From NCBI RefSeq assembly GCF_000023025.1, contig NC_012997.1, forward strand, positions 294,764-358,763: DNA of 64,000 nucleotides, given 5' to 3'. A model generated the notes under the pieces. It had not been told where the DNA came from and made no database searches. It saw nothing but the letters and a program-made list of their open reading frames with translations. The DNA is from Teredinibacter turnerae T7901. Lineage in GTDB: Bacteria > Pseudomonadota > Gammaproteobacteria > Pseudomonadales > Cellvibrionaceae. Both the position numbers and the translations under genes were made by a program. Shown here piece after piece: positions 8,223 through 16,670 of this stretch. Numbering within the stretch: the stretch's first letter is position 1; every line of letters starts with the position of its first letter.

Positions 8223-8861
8223 ATGGTTTCGCGGTGGGCGCTTCCTGCGCTGCTAATTTTAGCCTCCATGCTCGCACATCAGGCGGCTGCCGCCAATTCG
8301 CGCATAACGGTGAAGGTTGTCGATGCGCAGATGCGGCCGCTCAGTGGCGCGGTTGTTGAACTGCCCGGCGTTCAGGCGCCTCTCGTTGTTGGACAACCGG
8401 CGGTTATGGATCAAATAGACAAGCGTTTCGTGCCCGAGCTGCTGCTAATACAGCGGGGGCGAGCGGTCAGCTTCCCGAACAGCGACAATATCCGTCATCA
8501 CGTCTATTCGTTTTCTCCTGCGAAAACGTTTGAGTTAAAACTGTACGCGGGCAAGCCCAAAAACCCGGTGATTTTCGATACCGCTGGTGTGGTGCTGCTC
8601 GGCTGCAATATTCACGATTCGATGGTGGGGTACATCTATGTGGCCGAGGGACCCAGTGCAATGACCACCGACGCTGGCGAGGTCTATTTTGATGTCGATG
8701 AAATACCCGGGCATGTGTATGTATGGCATCCGCTGCAAAGTGGTGGCCCAGAGGTGCGTGCGCGACACGTGCTCGACGCGGAAACAACGCATACGATTAT
8801 GGTTCACACCACTCAGCCAGCGCCCCGAGATACATTCGGCGATCGATTTGGAGCACCATGA
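8223..8861 (+). CDS. exported cupredoxin-like ('methylamine utilization') protein
   Basis: This encodes 212 residues from ATG 8223, which gives the signal peptide MVSRWALPALLILASMLAHQAAA; the frame is open further upstream but without a leader. A carboxypeptidase-regulatory-like segment comes first, then a plastocyanin-like domain with apparent type-1 copper ligands: His in NIRHHVYSFS, then Cys, His and Met in LGCNIHDSM. Proteins of this kind are annotated as methylamine utilization proteins, but no methylamine genes are nearby. It leads an operon with the GGDEF/EAL protein (3-bp gap), DUF3034 protein and truncated haemoglobin, which suggests a redox or oxygen-sensing role in the periplasm. 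Confidence 0.82.
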   Translation: MVSRWALPALLILASMLAHQAAAANSRITVKVVDAQMRPLSGAVVELPGVQAPLVVGQPAVMDQIDKRFVPELLLIQRGRAVSFPNSDNIRHHVYSFSPAKTFELKLYAGKPKNPVIFDTAGVVLLGCNIHDSMVGYIYVAEGPSAMTTDAGEVYFDVDEIPGHVYVWHPLQSGGPEVRARHVLDAETTHTIMVHTTQPAPRDTFGDRFGAP

Positions 8862-8864
8862 ATT

Positions 8865-11177
8865 GTGAATAAGCTGAGTCATCAGGTAATCGCGCTGTGT
8901 ATCGGGCTGGTGCTTGTCACCTGTACTTTGGTGCTCAGTAGCTTTTGGTGGTTCAGCAGTCGCTATACCCAGGAACACATACGCATTACCGTCAATGGCG
9001 CCACGCAGGTGTTCAGCCAGTATTCCTCCACTAGAGCGGAACTGTTGTCGACAGCGGCTCAGGTGCTCACTGCAGACTACGGTTTCAAACAGGCGGTTGC
9101 GACTCGCGATCAATCGACCATTGCCAGCGCGCTGGCCAACCAGGCTGGCCGCATTGACGCAGACCTTATGGTAATCAGCGACCGCAATGGTGCAATCATT
9201 TCAAACACTGAAGGCACTGAGTTTGAAAACCGCAGTTTCGAAGGTCTGGTCGCCAGCCTTGTGCAGCAGTTGGGTGTTACGGTTTTTGCTGAGGCCGACG
9301 GCCGTCTGTACCAGGTGATTGCGTTGCCGGTGCGCGCGCCAGTCACCATCGCCTATGCCATCGTAGGTTTCGAGATTGATGAAAATGACGCGCGTCAGCT
9401 AAAAGCGCTGACCGAGCTGGATATTACGTTTTATCACGACAGAGAGGTTCTGGTCAGTTCACTCGCCGGCGACACCGCTGCAATTCACCGCAACCTGAAT
9501 GATGTGGAGCGCAGCTGGGGGTTTTGGAGTCGGCCGACATTCGCCAACAGCCAACGCCAGATTCCCTCGGTGCGAGGGCAAACCTTGTCGGTGGTGCTCA
9601 GCGACGATCTTACCGGTATCTACTACAATTTTGACCGCCTGGTATTCACCACCATTATTATCGCTTTCGCCATAGTCGCGCTGGGTTTGGTGGTGAGTAT
9701 ATTGCTGGTCAACAACCTCACCGTGCCCCTGGCTCGCCTCGCGATTAAAGTGCGCCGGTTCGCCGGTGGAGACTTTAATAGTCAGATCGCGATTAAAGGC
9801 GGCAGCAAAGAAATTCGCGAACTGCTCCATGCCTACAACGACATGGTGGGCGAAATTAAAAACCGCGAAGCGCACATTCTGTACCAGGCGCAGCACGATT
9901 TACTCACCGGGCTAATGAACCGCGATACCCTGTTGCAAGCCATTGATCTGGTGGTAAAAGACCAGCAACCTTTTTATTTGTTTGCGCTGCAGCTGCGGGA
10001 TTTGCAGGGTATTAACGATAATCTGGGGTTCGATGCGGGAGATGCCTGCTTAAAAGAAATTGCCGACCGTTTGCGCCGGTTGTTTGGCGGGAACCTGGCG
10101 AAACATGGCCGGCTTGAAGGCGACGTGTTTCTCTCGCTGGCGGTATGTCCGCAAGATGTCCCCTGTGCGGAAAAACTCGCGGAAATCCTGGATCAACTCG
10201 GTGAACCAGTTATTTTTCATGGGTTGAATCTATACGTTAGCTTTAGTGTTGGTGTGTGCCGATTTCCCGAGGACGGCAACACCGGAAAAACGCTGGTACG
10301 TCGCACCCAAATTGCGCTGGATACCGCACGCAAACAAGGTTTGTCCGTGCGTTATTATCAGGCAGGGGAAGACGAAGCTCACATGGAACGGCTGTCCATG
10401 GTGGAGGATTTAAAAGTTGCACTTAACGCCAACGACGGCCAATTGTTCATGAATTATCAGCCAAAAATGAATCTGGCGAATAATCGTATTGAAAAGCTGG
10501 AGGCGTTGATACGCTGGGTCCGCCCTAAAACCGGATTTGTGCCGCCGGATGTTTTTATTGAACTGGCCGAGCGAGCTGGTTTAATTTTGGAACTCACCCA
10601 CTGGGTGATCGATTCTGTACTGGCGCAGCTGGCTGCCTGGAAGCAGGAGGGCATTAGTATTCAGGTCGCGATAAATATTTCGGCGCAGGATTTAATGCAT
10701 CCGGAATTCTTCAATCGCTTGCAAGCCAGTACTCAGCGGCACGGGGTAGATGCGCGTTTTATTACTCTCGAACTTACCGAGCGGGATTTAATGAGCAATG
10801 AGGAGCGCGGTGTTGCCTTGATGCAGCAATTGCGCGATGCGGGCTACACGCTGTCGGTAGATGACTATGGAATTGGCCAGTCCTCGTTGGGCAAATTAAA
10901 GCAACTGCCCATCCACGAGTTAAAAATTGATAAAAGCTTTATTCTCAAATTAGATGAGTCGGACACCGATCAGATGATCGTGCGCTCCACTATCGACCTC
11001 GGCCATAACCTGGGCTTGAGTGTGGTGGCCGAGGGGGTGGAAAACCTGGCATCGCAACAACTGCTGCGAGAGATGGGCTGCGATTACATTCAAGGGTATT
11101 ACCTGTCCAAACCACTTTCTGTCGATGCTGTTCGACCCTGGTTGCTAGATCATGAAAATCCCCGTAAACATGCGTAG
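8865..11177 (+). CDS. membrane GGDEF/EAL protein, probable c-di-GMP phosphodiesterase
   Basis: This is 770 residues, starting at GTG 8865 just after the upstream stop. The layout is TM helix (12-32), periplasmic sensor domain (about 33-255), second TM (about 258-282), HAMP, GGDEF, EAL. The GGDEF signature is degenerate (Glu418-Gly-Asp-Val-Phe), so cyclase activity is unlikely. The EAL domain keeps the catalytic set: EAL at 546-548, Asn in NIS, Glu in ELTE, Asp666-Asp667 in DDYG, Lys in KID and Glu in AEGVE. It should therefore hydrolyse c-di-GMP in response to a periplasmic signal, possibly relayed by the cupredoxin encoded 3 bp upstream. Its end overlaps the next gene by 26 bases. Confidence 0.93.
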   Translation: MNKLSHQVIALCIGLVLVTCTLVLSSFWWFSSRYTQEHIRITVNGATQVFSQYSSTRAELLSTAAQVLTADYGFKQAVATRDQSTIASALANQAGRIDADLMVISDRNGAIISNTEGTEFENRSFEGLVASLVQQLGVTVFAEADGRLYQVIALPVRAPVTIAYAIVGFEIDENDARQLKALTELDITFYHDREVLVSSLAGDTAAIHRNLNDVERSWGFWSRPTFANSQRQIPSVRGQTLSVVLSDDLTGIYYNFDRLVFTTIIIAFAIVALGLVVSILLVNNLTVPLARLAIKVRRFAGGDFNSQIAIKGGSKEIRELLHAYNDMVGEIKNREAHILYQAQHDLLTGLMNRDTLLQAIDLVVKDQQPFYLFALQLRDLQGINDNLGFDAGDACLKEIADRLRRLFGGNLAKHGRLEGDVFLSLAVCPQDVPCAEKLAEILDQLGEPVIFHGLNLYVSFSVGVCRFPEDGNTGKTLVRRTQIALDTARKQGLSVRYYQAGEDEAHMERLSMVEDLKVALNANDGQLFMNYQPKMNLANNRIEKLEALIRWVRPKTGFVPPDVFIELAERAGLILELTHWVIDSVLAQLAAWKQEGISIQVAINISAQDLMHPEFFNRLQASTQRHGVDARFITLELTERDLMSNEERGVALMQQLRDAGYTLSVDDYGIGQSSLGKLKQLPIHELKIDKSFILKLDESDTDQMIVRSTIDLGHNLGLSVVAEGVENLASQQLLREMGCDYIQGYYLSKPLSVDAVRPWLLDHENPRKHA

Positions 11178-12015
11178 AGCGGCGCTGGTCAGTGTGGTTA
11201 TCGCTGGCTTGGTTTCCAGTGCACAGGCAATCGCGGGCGGCAAATTATTAGCTACGCCCGGGGTTTCCCAGGTAGAAGGTGCCGGGGGCGGCGGAATTGT
11301 GCCTTGGGCGCAGCTTGCAGGTTACGCAACAGAAAACAGCTGGAGTGCGAGCGGCTTTTGCAGTCGCGCAGACATCACCGACTATCAGCTCGACGTCTGC
11401 GGTTTGCAGGCTAATTTTTTTGATCGCGTCGAAGTATCCTACGCACGCCAGACGTTCGAAGTTCCGGCACTGAAAACCGATATATCGCAAGATATTTTGT
11501 CTGCCAAAATTCGTTTATATGGCGATATTGTTTACAGCCGTTGGCCACAGGTTTCGCTCGGTGTGCAGCATAAAAAGCTATTGGACTCCGACGTCGCGTT
11601 TGCCCTGGGCGCGGAAGAAAAAAGCGGCACCGATTTTTATCTCGCCGCCAGCAAACTGCACCTTGCGGCGCTTTTAGGTCGCAATGTTTTTTGGAATGTG
11701 AGCGTGCGCAATACCCGCGCAAACCAGTTGGGTTTATTGGGGTTTGGTCGTCGCGAACATACGTTGAGTACCGCCGATACTTTTCAACTTGAAACGTCTG
11801 TTGCGCTGTTTGTCTCACCCAATTGGGCATTGGGCTACGAATATCGTCAGAAGCCGGATAATCTGGGCCTGGGTGAACAGGCCTGGCAGGATGCGTTTAT
11901 TGCGTGGTTCCCCAACAAGCGGGTCAATGTCACTGCGGCCTATCTGGATTTAGGTTCAATAGCTGGTGCAGCTGAGCAAACGGGTTGGTACTTGTCTTTA
12001 ATGGGGAACCTGTAA
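11152..12015 (+). CDS. DUF3034-family probable outer-membrane protein
   Basis: This 287-residue protein starts inside the end of the GGDEF/EAL gene; a second ATG at 11170 is also possible. Signal peptide to about residue 28 (SSAQA|IAGG). The N-terminus GGKLLATPGVSQVEGAGGGG is the recognisable DUF3034 opening. The rest alternates short hydrophobic strands (about ten) consistent with a small beta-barrel. Function unknown. In other gammaproteobacteria, as I recall, this family occurs in the same order with a cupredoxin, an EAL protein and a truncated haemoglobin, so the four genes probably act together. Confidence 0.8.
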   Translation: MKIPVNMRRAALVSVVIAGLVSSAQAIAGGKLLATPGVSQVEGAGGGGIVPWAQLAGYATENSWSASGFCSRADITDYQLDVCGLQANFFDRVEVSYARQTFEVPALKTDISQDILSAKIRLYGDIVYSRWPQVSLGVQHKKLLDSDVAFALGAEEKSGTDFYLAASKLHLAALLGRNVFWNVSVRNTRANQLGLLGFGRREHTLSTADTFQLETSVALFVSPNWALGYEYRQKPDNLGLGEQAWQDAFIAWFPNKRVNVTAAYLDLGSIAGAAEQTGWYLSLMGNL

Positions 12016-12446
12016 TGTATCGCTTGTGGATTGCGGTTATATTTTTTATCGGTATTGGTGCTTGCAGCCACGCGCCGGAGCGAAACAACAGCAATACATT
12101 GTATGCCGACCTTGGCGGTCAACAAGGGCTGGAAAACTTGGTGGATAGTTTTATTCACAATATCGGGCAGGACCCGGCGATGCTGCCTTTTTTTAAAGAT
12201 GCTAAGGTCTCGCGCTTTCGCGATCTCTTTATTGTGCACTTGTGTAGCCTAGCGAATGGACCGTGCAGCTATTCGGGTGATTCGATGGAAGACATTCACA
12301 CAGGTATGCACATCGACGAAGCCCATTTTAATCGAGTGGTTGAACTGCTGATCGATGCGATGAACGAGAACCGGATTTCCGTGGTAACGCAAAATCGTTT
12401 GCTGGCTCGGCTCGCTCCCCTGCGCGCGTCTATTATTCACCGCTAA
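12015..12446 (+). CDS. group 1 truncated haemoglobin lipoprotein
   Basis: This encodes 143 residues. The ATG at 12015 shares a base with the TAA of the previous gene (TAATG), so translation is coupled. An N-terminal leader with lipobox IGAC suggests a lipoprotein, unusual for a globin. The globin part has the truncated fold signs: TLYADLGGQQGLENLVDSF, FFKDAK, then FIVHLCSLANGPCSY with the likely proximal His, and GMHIDEAHF. It would bind O2 or NO at the periplasmic side. It closes the operon with the c-di-GMP phosphodiesterase. Confidence 0.88.
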   Translation: MYRLWIAVIFFIGIGACSHAPERNNSNTLYADLGGQQGLENLVDSFIHNIGQDPAMLPFFKDAKVSRFRDLFIVHLCSLANGPCSYSGDSMEDIHTGMHIDEAHFNRVVELLIDAMNENRISVVTQNRLLARLAPLRASIIHR

Positions 12447-12489
12447 GTAAAAAGCAGGCAGCCGACAAACAAAGGCGGGTTTTCAACTG

Positions 12490-12515
12490 GAAAAGAAAGG
12501 CCCTCCGAAGAGGGC
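12490..12515 (-). terminator. terminator between the globin operon and dctP
   Basis: GCCCTC (12500-12505) and GAGGGC (12510-12515) enclose a CGAA tetraloop. On the minus strand it is followed by CTTTCTTTTCC, a fair U-tract, so it most likely ends the TRAP operon transcript, about 110 bases past dctP. It may also work for the plus-strand operon. Confidence 0.6.
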
Positions 12516-12626
12516 AAAGAAAACCGCGCAAGGTGCAATTAAACACGCGGTTAAGGTAGACCAGAAAAAATTGAGAGTTAAATCGATACGCAGTTTTTAC
12601 GACTGCATATTTGGTTTTCAAATAGC

Positions 12627-13667
12627 TTAAGAATACCGGTAAGGTCGACCTGCTTTGGCCATATCGGCATTGTATTTTTTGAAAATTTCCACCACCTTCG
12701 CTTTGGTTTTGGATTCCTTCGCAATTTTGTCCCAGAAAACGTGGGCAGCGGCTTCAACTTGATCCCACTCTTCGTCGGGAATGCTGGTTAATTTCATCTT
12801 GGTGCCATCGACACGCAGCTTGGCTTCGCCACCCCAGTACCACCACTGGCGATAGTAGTGTGAGCTGTCCATTGTGAGCTTCAGCAATTCTTTTAATTTA
12901 TCCGGCAGCTCATTGTAGCGGTCCATATTTGCGAAGAATGAACCTATCCAGGCGCCGGAAATATTGTTGGTGAGGAAATAGTCGGTCACATTAGCCCAGC
13001 CAACCGTGTAATCCTCGGTAATGCCTGACCAGGCGATACCGTCCAGCTCACCGGTCTGTACTGCAACTTCTACGTCTTCCCACGGCAGCGATACCGGCAC
13101 AACACCAAATTGCGCAAGGAAGCGGCCAGCGGTGGGGAAGGTAAATACGCGCAAGCCTTTTAAATCTTTCAAGCTGTTAATCGGTTTTTTGGTGGCGAAG
13201 TGACAAGGGTCCCAGGCTCCGGCCGACAAGTGTTTAACGCCCACTTTTGCGTATTCTTCTTCCCAGATTTTACCGAGCCCGTATTGATTGAACAGTACGG
13301 GTACATCCAGCGAGTAGCGGCTGCCGAAGGGGAAGTAACCACCGAATACGGTCACATCCGTAGGGGAGGCCATGGAGTCATCGTCGGATTGAACTGCATC
13401 CAGCGTGCCTTTTTTGAGCGCGCGGAAGAGTTCCCCTGTGGGCACCAGCTGGTCGGCAAAATACAACTCAATTTGCATTTCATCACCGGCAATGCGGTTA
13501 AAACTTTCGATTGCAGGCTTAACCACGTGCTCTGCCAATGCCGGGCCAGCGTAGGTTTGCATACGCCATTTGATTTTTGGCTTGGCGGCGTACAGGCGCG
13601 GCGGTGTGAGAGTGGCAGCACCGGCAAGCGCTGCAGCGGAAGCGATAAAATTACGTCTGGATTTCAT
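12627..13667 (-). CDS. dctP: TRAP transporter solute-binding protein
   Basis: This 346-residue periplasmic receptor belongs to the DctP family. The N-terminus SRRNFIASAAALAGAATLTP looks like a twin-arginine signal. Family marks are the ADQLVPTGELFRALKKGTLDA stretch, LKGLRVFTFPTAGR and the conserved VQTGELDGI loop near the ligand-binding arginine. It is last in the dctQ-dctM-dctP order, with a gap of about 55 bases after dctM. The ligand is unknown; this subgroup (Tat signal, large hydrophobic partner) often takes organic acids. The nearby eutBC genes do not prove an ethanolamine role. Confidence 0.93.
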   Translation of the reverse strand: MKSRRNFIASAAALAGAATLTPPRLYAAKPKIKWRMQTYAGPALAEHVVKPAIESFNRIAGDEMQIELYFADQLVPTGELFRALKKGTLDAVQSDDDSMASPTDVTVFGGYFPFGSRYSLDVPVLFNQYGLGKIWEEEYAKVGVKHLSAGAWDPCHFATKKPINSLKDLKGLRVFTFPTAGRFLAQFGVVPVSLPWEDVEVAVQTGELDGIAWSGITEDYTVGWANVTDYFLTNNISGAWIGSFFANMDRYNELPDKLKELLKLTMDSSHYYRQWWYWGGEAKLRVDGTKMKLTSIPDEEWDQVEAAAHVFWDKIAKESKTKAKVVEIFKKYNADMAKAGRPYRYS

Positions 13668-13721
13668 GGGCTGCTCCTGTTGTTGTGGTTGGCAGTTTTT
13701 TAAAGATTGCGCGCGGACGCA

Positions 13722-15044
13722 CTATTTTTGATACACATATTCAGGCAACCACAGAGCGAGCTGTGGAAACACCATGATTAACGCCAGAGCGAAAACCATA
13801 ATCATCACAAACGGGAGGATCGACCCGTAAATATCGCGCAAGCTGATTTCCGGCGGCGCCATCGCGCGCATCAGAAACAGGTTGTAGCCAAAAGGCGGCG
13901 TCATATAGGCGATTTGCGTAGTAACTGTATAAAGCACGCCGTACCAGATAAGATCGAAACCGAGGGCTTGCACCAGGGGAACATACAGGGGAGCGACGAT
14001 AACCAGCATGGCGGTATCATCGAGAAAGGTTCCCATGATAATGAACGAAAGCTGCATTAAAATCAGAATGGTCCAGGGGCTTAAACCCCATTGCTCGGTA
14101 AACAGCGCTTCAATGGCTTTCACCGCACCGAGGCCGTCGAAGACAGCACCAAAACCGAGAGCGGCAAGAATAATCCACATAAACATGCAGGAAATCGCCA
14201 GCGTATTGCGCACCGAATTTTCAAACACCACTTTGTTCATGCGCTTTTTGAAAATCGCCGCGAGTAAGGCAGCCATCGCTCCCAATGCGGAACTCTCGAC
14301 GAGGCTGGTCCAACCGTTGACGAAAGGCACCATCATCACCGCGAAAATGCCCAGAGGTAGTAAACCCGCGCGCAACAGGCGCAGCTTTTCGGCCATGCTA
14401 ACCTGGCGTTCTTCTTTCGGTAGCACCGGCCCAAGTTCTTTATTCATCCGGCAACGAATGGCGATATACACAATAAACAGTGCAGCCATTATCAACCCCG
14501 GCACTATGCCTGCGAGCCAGAGCTGGCCCACTGGCTGGCGTGCGATCATCGCGTACAGCACAAGCACCACCGATGGCGGAACAAGAATGCCCAGCGACGA
14601 GCCAGCCTGTACAACGCCGGTCACCATTTTTTTGTCGTAACCACGGCGCAATAACTCAGGCAGCGCGATAGTGGCACCAATCGCCATGCCCGCCACCGAC
14701 AAGCCGTTCATCGCCGATACCAATACCATCAACCCAATAGTGCCGATTGCGAGCCCGCCGTGCACCGGGCCCATCCACACATGAAACATTTTGTAGAGAT
14801 CGTCGGCAATTTTTGATTCCGACAATATGTAGCCCATAAAAATAAACATGGGCAAGGTGAGTAGCGGGTACCACTTCATGAGTTTCATGGCGGCGGTAAA
14901 CGGAATATCCGCACCGCCTGTGCCCCAGAGCAGCAGTGCAGCAACGGCGGCTACCGCGCCAATCGCAGCAAATACCCGCTGGCCAGTAACCATTAACAGC
15001 ATCATCAATGCAAACATCATGGTGGCGATCATGCTGTGGGACAT
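13722..15044 (-). CDS. dctM: TRAP transporter large permease
   Basis: This 440-residue protein has about twelve membrane segments. It is the sodium-coupled transport subunit of a TRAP system. The family signatures include FIFMGYILSESKIADDLY, GLSVAGMAIGATIALPE and GTFLDDTAM. Its ATG overlaps the dctQ stop by one base (TGATG), giving translational coupling and matched amounts of the two membrane subunits. Confidence 0.95.
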   Translation of the reverse strand: MSHSMIATMMFALMMLLMVTGQRVFAAIGAVAAVAALLLWGTGGADIPFTAAMKLMKWYPLLTLPMFIFMGYILSESKIADDLYKMFHVWMGPVHGGLAIGTIGLMVLVSAMNGLSVAGMAIGATIALPELLRRGYDKKMVTGVVQAGSSLGILVPPSVVLVLYAMIARQPVGQLWLAGIVPGLIMAALFIVYIAIRCRMNKELGPVLPKEERQVSMAEKLRLLRAGLLPLGIFAVMMVPFVNGWTSLVESSALGAMAALLAAIFKKRMNKVVFENSVRNTLAISCMFMWIILAALGFGAVFDGLGAVKAIEALFTEQWGLSPWTILILMQLSFIIMGTFLDDTAMLVIVAPLYVPLVQALGFDLIWYGVLYTVTTQIAYMTPPFGYNLFLMRAMAPPEISLRDIYGSILPFVMIMVFALALIMVFPQLALWLPEYVYQK

Positions 15045-15550
15045 CAGATTTTTTCTCCTCGAATGCGGGCAATATCTTTAAATAACTCAGCGAACGACTG
15101 CAGGATCATCATCACCAGTCCAAAGCACATGATGGCTTTAATTGGCCACATATAAGGCCGCCAGGCTGTGCGGCTGCGTTCGTCGTATTCGAAGGAGTAG
15201 GAGGTGCTTTCAAAGCCGCCGTAGAGCAAAACACCCAAATAAAAAATTAAAAAGAAAATAGTAAATACATCGACCCAGGCTTTGGTTTTGGTAGACCATT
15301 CGCCGTAAAACAGATCCATGCGTACATTCGCGCGCAACTGCATCGCATAGGCGCCGCCGAGAATATAGTAGACAACCATGGAAAACTGTGCGGCTTCTAA
15401 CGTCCAGAGCGAGGGTAGAAAGAAAGTTTTGGAAATAGAGGACCACATGAGGATTGCGACCATGGCAAAAATGCCATACATCATCAGTCGGCCAATACGC
15501 CGATTAAACAATTCGACGTAATGCACGTAGCCTTTTATAAAACGGGGCAT
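15044..15550 (-). CDS. dctQ: TRAP transporter small permease
   Basis: This encodes 168 residues from ATG 15550, chosen because CAGGAACC lies just upstream and the extra 33 residues of the longer frame are polar and unlike the family. Four membrane segments are seen, with the typical DctQ stretch MRLFYGEW-like (NVRMDLFYGEW) in the middle loop. It partners with the large permease encoded next and may stabilise it. Confidence 0.9.
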   Translation of the reverse strand: MPRFIKGYVHYVELFNRRIGRLMMYGIFAMVAILMWSSISKTFFLPSLWTLEAAQFSMVVYYILGGAYAMQLRANVRMDLFYGEWSTKTKAWVDVFTIFFLIFYLGVLLYGGFESTSYSFEYDERSRTAWRPYMWPIKAIMCFGLVMMILQSFAELFKDIARIRGEKI

Positions 15551-15851
15551 GCAGGTTCCTGGTATAAACGCGGTCCGGCCGTTAATTGTTGGCTGAATAT
15601 GGTTGCCGTAACCGAATAGCTTGCCTGTGCTGCCGTTGGGAATGTCCACAGCCGTGCACTCGAGGCAATGCTTTTAAGTGACTTTGTCGCTCAAATTTGC
15701 AAGTTCTGTGCCCTGGGGAGGGTGCCAATTGTGTTGATTGAGGCGACAATTATTTTTCTGAGTGATAACCCGAAAAAAAACGGTGTTTTTGCAGTGTAGA
15801 CCCGAAAAAAACATTGCACGGGTTAATTAAAAATTATTGTCGCGCAACCAA
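15551..15851. other. intergenic region between eutC and dctQ
   Basis: These 301 bases contain no gene. The inverted heptamer TAACCCG (15764-15770) and CGGGTTA (15819-15825) frame two ACCCGAAAAAAA repeats. This could be an operator or an attenuator for the TRAP genes, or part of the eutC 3' end. No standard promoter could be fixed. Confidence 0.35.
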
Positions 15852-16670
15852 TTAACTTGGCAGCAGGAAATTTTTTGCACCATTCTGGATAGTTGAGGTG
15901 TCACTTGTGGTGCGATCTTTCAGGTCGACGCCACTCAACTGCAAGCGACGGGATTCCTTTAACAGGTATAACAAGCGGCGGGCAGCTTCGCTGAAACTTA
16001 ACCCCTGCGGGCGAACGTTGGAGATGCAATTTCGCTCACCGTCGTGGCGACCGACTTTAGGCTGCCAGGTGAGATAGATCCCCAGGCTGTCCGGTGAGCT
16101 TAAACCCGGACGCTCGCCAATTAGCACTACCACCGCCTTGGCTTTTAATTGCTCGGCGACTTCATCGCCGACGGCCACACGCCCTTGCTGTACCACGCAC
16201 GTTGGCGCCAGCTGCCAGGGTTGATCGTCGTTGTGCAGGGCGCTTAACAGGGCTTCGCACATAGGGGCAGTATTTTGTTGTACTGCTTGTGAGGAGAGAC
16301 CGTCGGCGACCACGATGGCGAGGTCGTACTCGGTGTTGCTGCTCAGGTGGTGTAAGCGAGGGATCTCATCTTCGTGCAGGCGCCGCCCAAAATCCGGGCG
16401 CTGCAAATACTGGTTGCGGTCTGCAGCGCGTGAGCGCAGTTGAACGATCTCACCCAGTGGCGCGAGTGCTGGCAGCGCACTGAGATCGGCACACAATCGG
16501 GCGAGATCAAGCGGCAGGTGAACGGCGTCCTGTGCACGTGCGTGATCCAATTGGAAGGCGAGTAATTCGTGGGTGGGCAGGCTGGTTCCGGCGCGGCCGA
16601 GACCAATGCGGGCATCGGTAAATCGACGCAACTGCTGCCAGGGGTTTGCGACTACGTGCGGGCGTTTCAT
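15852..16670 (-). CDS. eutC: ethanolamine ammonia-lyase small subunit
   Basis: This 272-residue protein is the light chain of the adenosylcobalamin-dependent enzyme that turns ethanolamine into acetaldehyde and ammonia. The family signs are DARIGLGRAGTSLPT near the N-terminus, VVADGLSSQAVQ, LIGERPGLSSPDSLG and the Cys-containing segment ERNCISNVRPQGLS. It starts four bases inside the eutB end (ATGA overlap). No microcompartment shell genes are next to it, so acetaldehyde must be handled by enzymes elsewhere. Confidence 0.95.
   Translation of the reverse strand: MKRPHVVANPWQQLRRFTDARIGLGRAGTSLPTHELLAFQLDHARAQDAVHLPLDLARLCADLSALPALAPLGEIVQLRSRAADRNQYLQRPDFGRRLHEDEIPRLHHLSSNTEYDLAIVVADGLSSQAVQQNTAPMCEALLSALHNDDQPWQLAPTCVVQQGRVAVGDEVAEQLKAKAVVVLIGERPGLSSPDSLGIYLTWQPKVGRHDGERNCISNVRPQGLSFSEAARRLLYLLKESRRLQLSGVDLKDRTTSDTSTIQNGAKNFLLPS

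Noticed and set aside
12627-15550. Assignment of the TRAP system as an ethanolamine transporter
   Set aside because: Only position next to eutBC supports it; the receptor sequence does not reveal the ligand.
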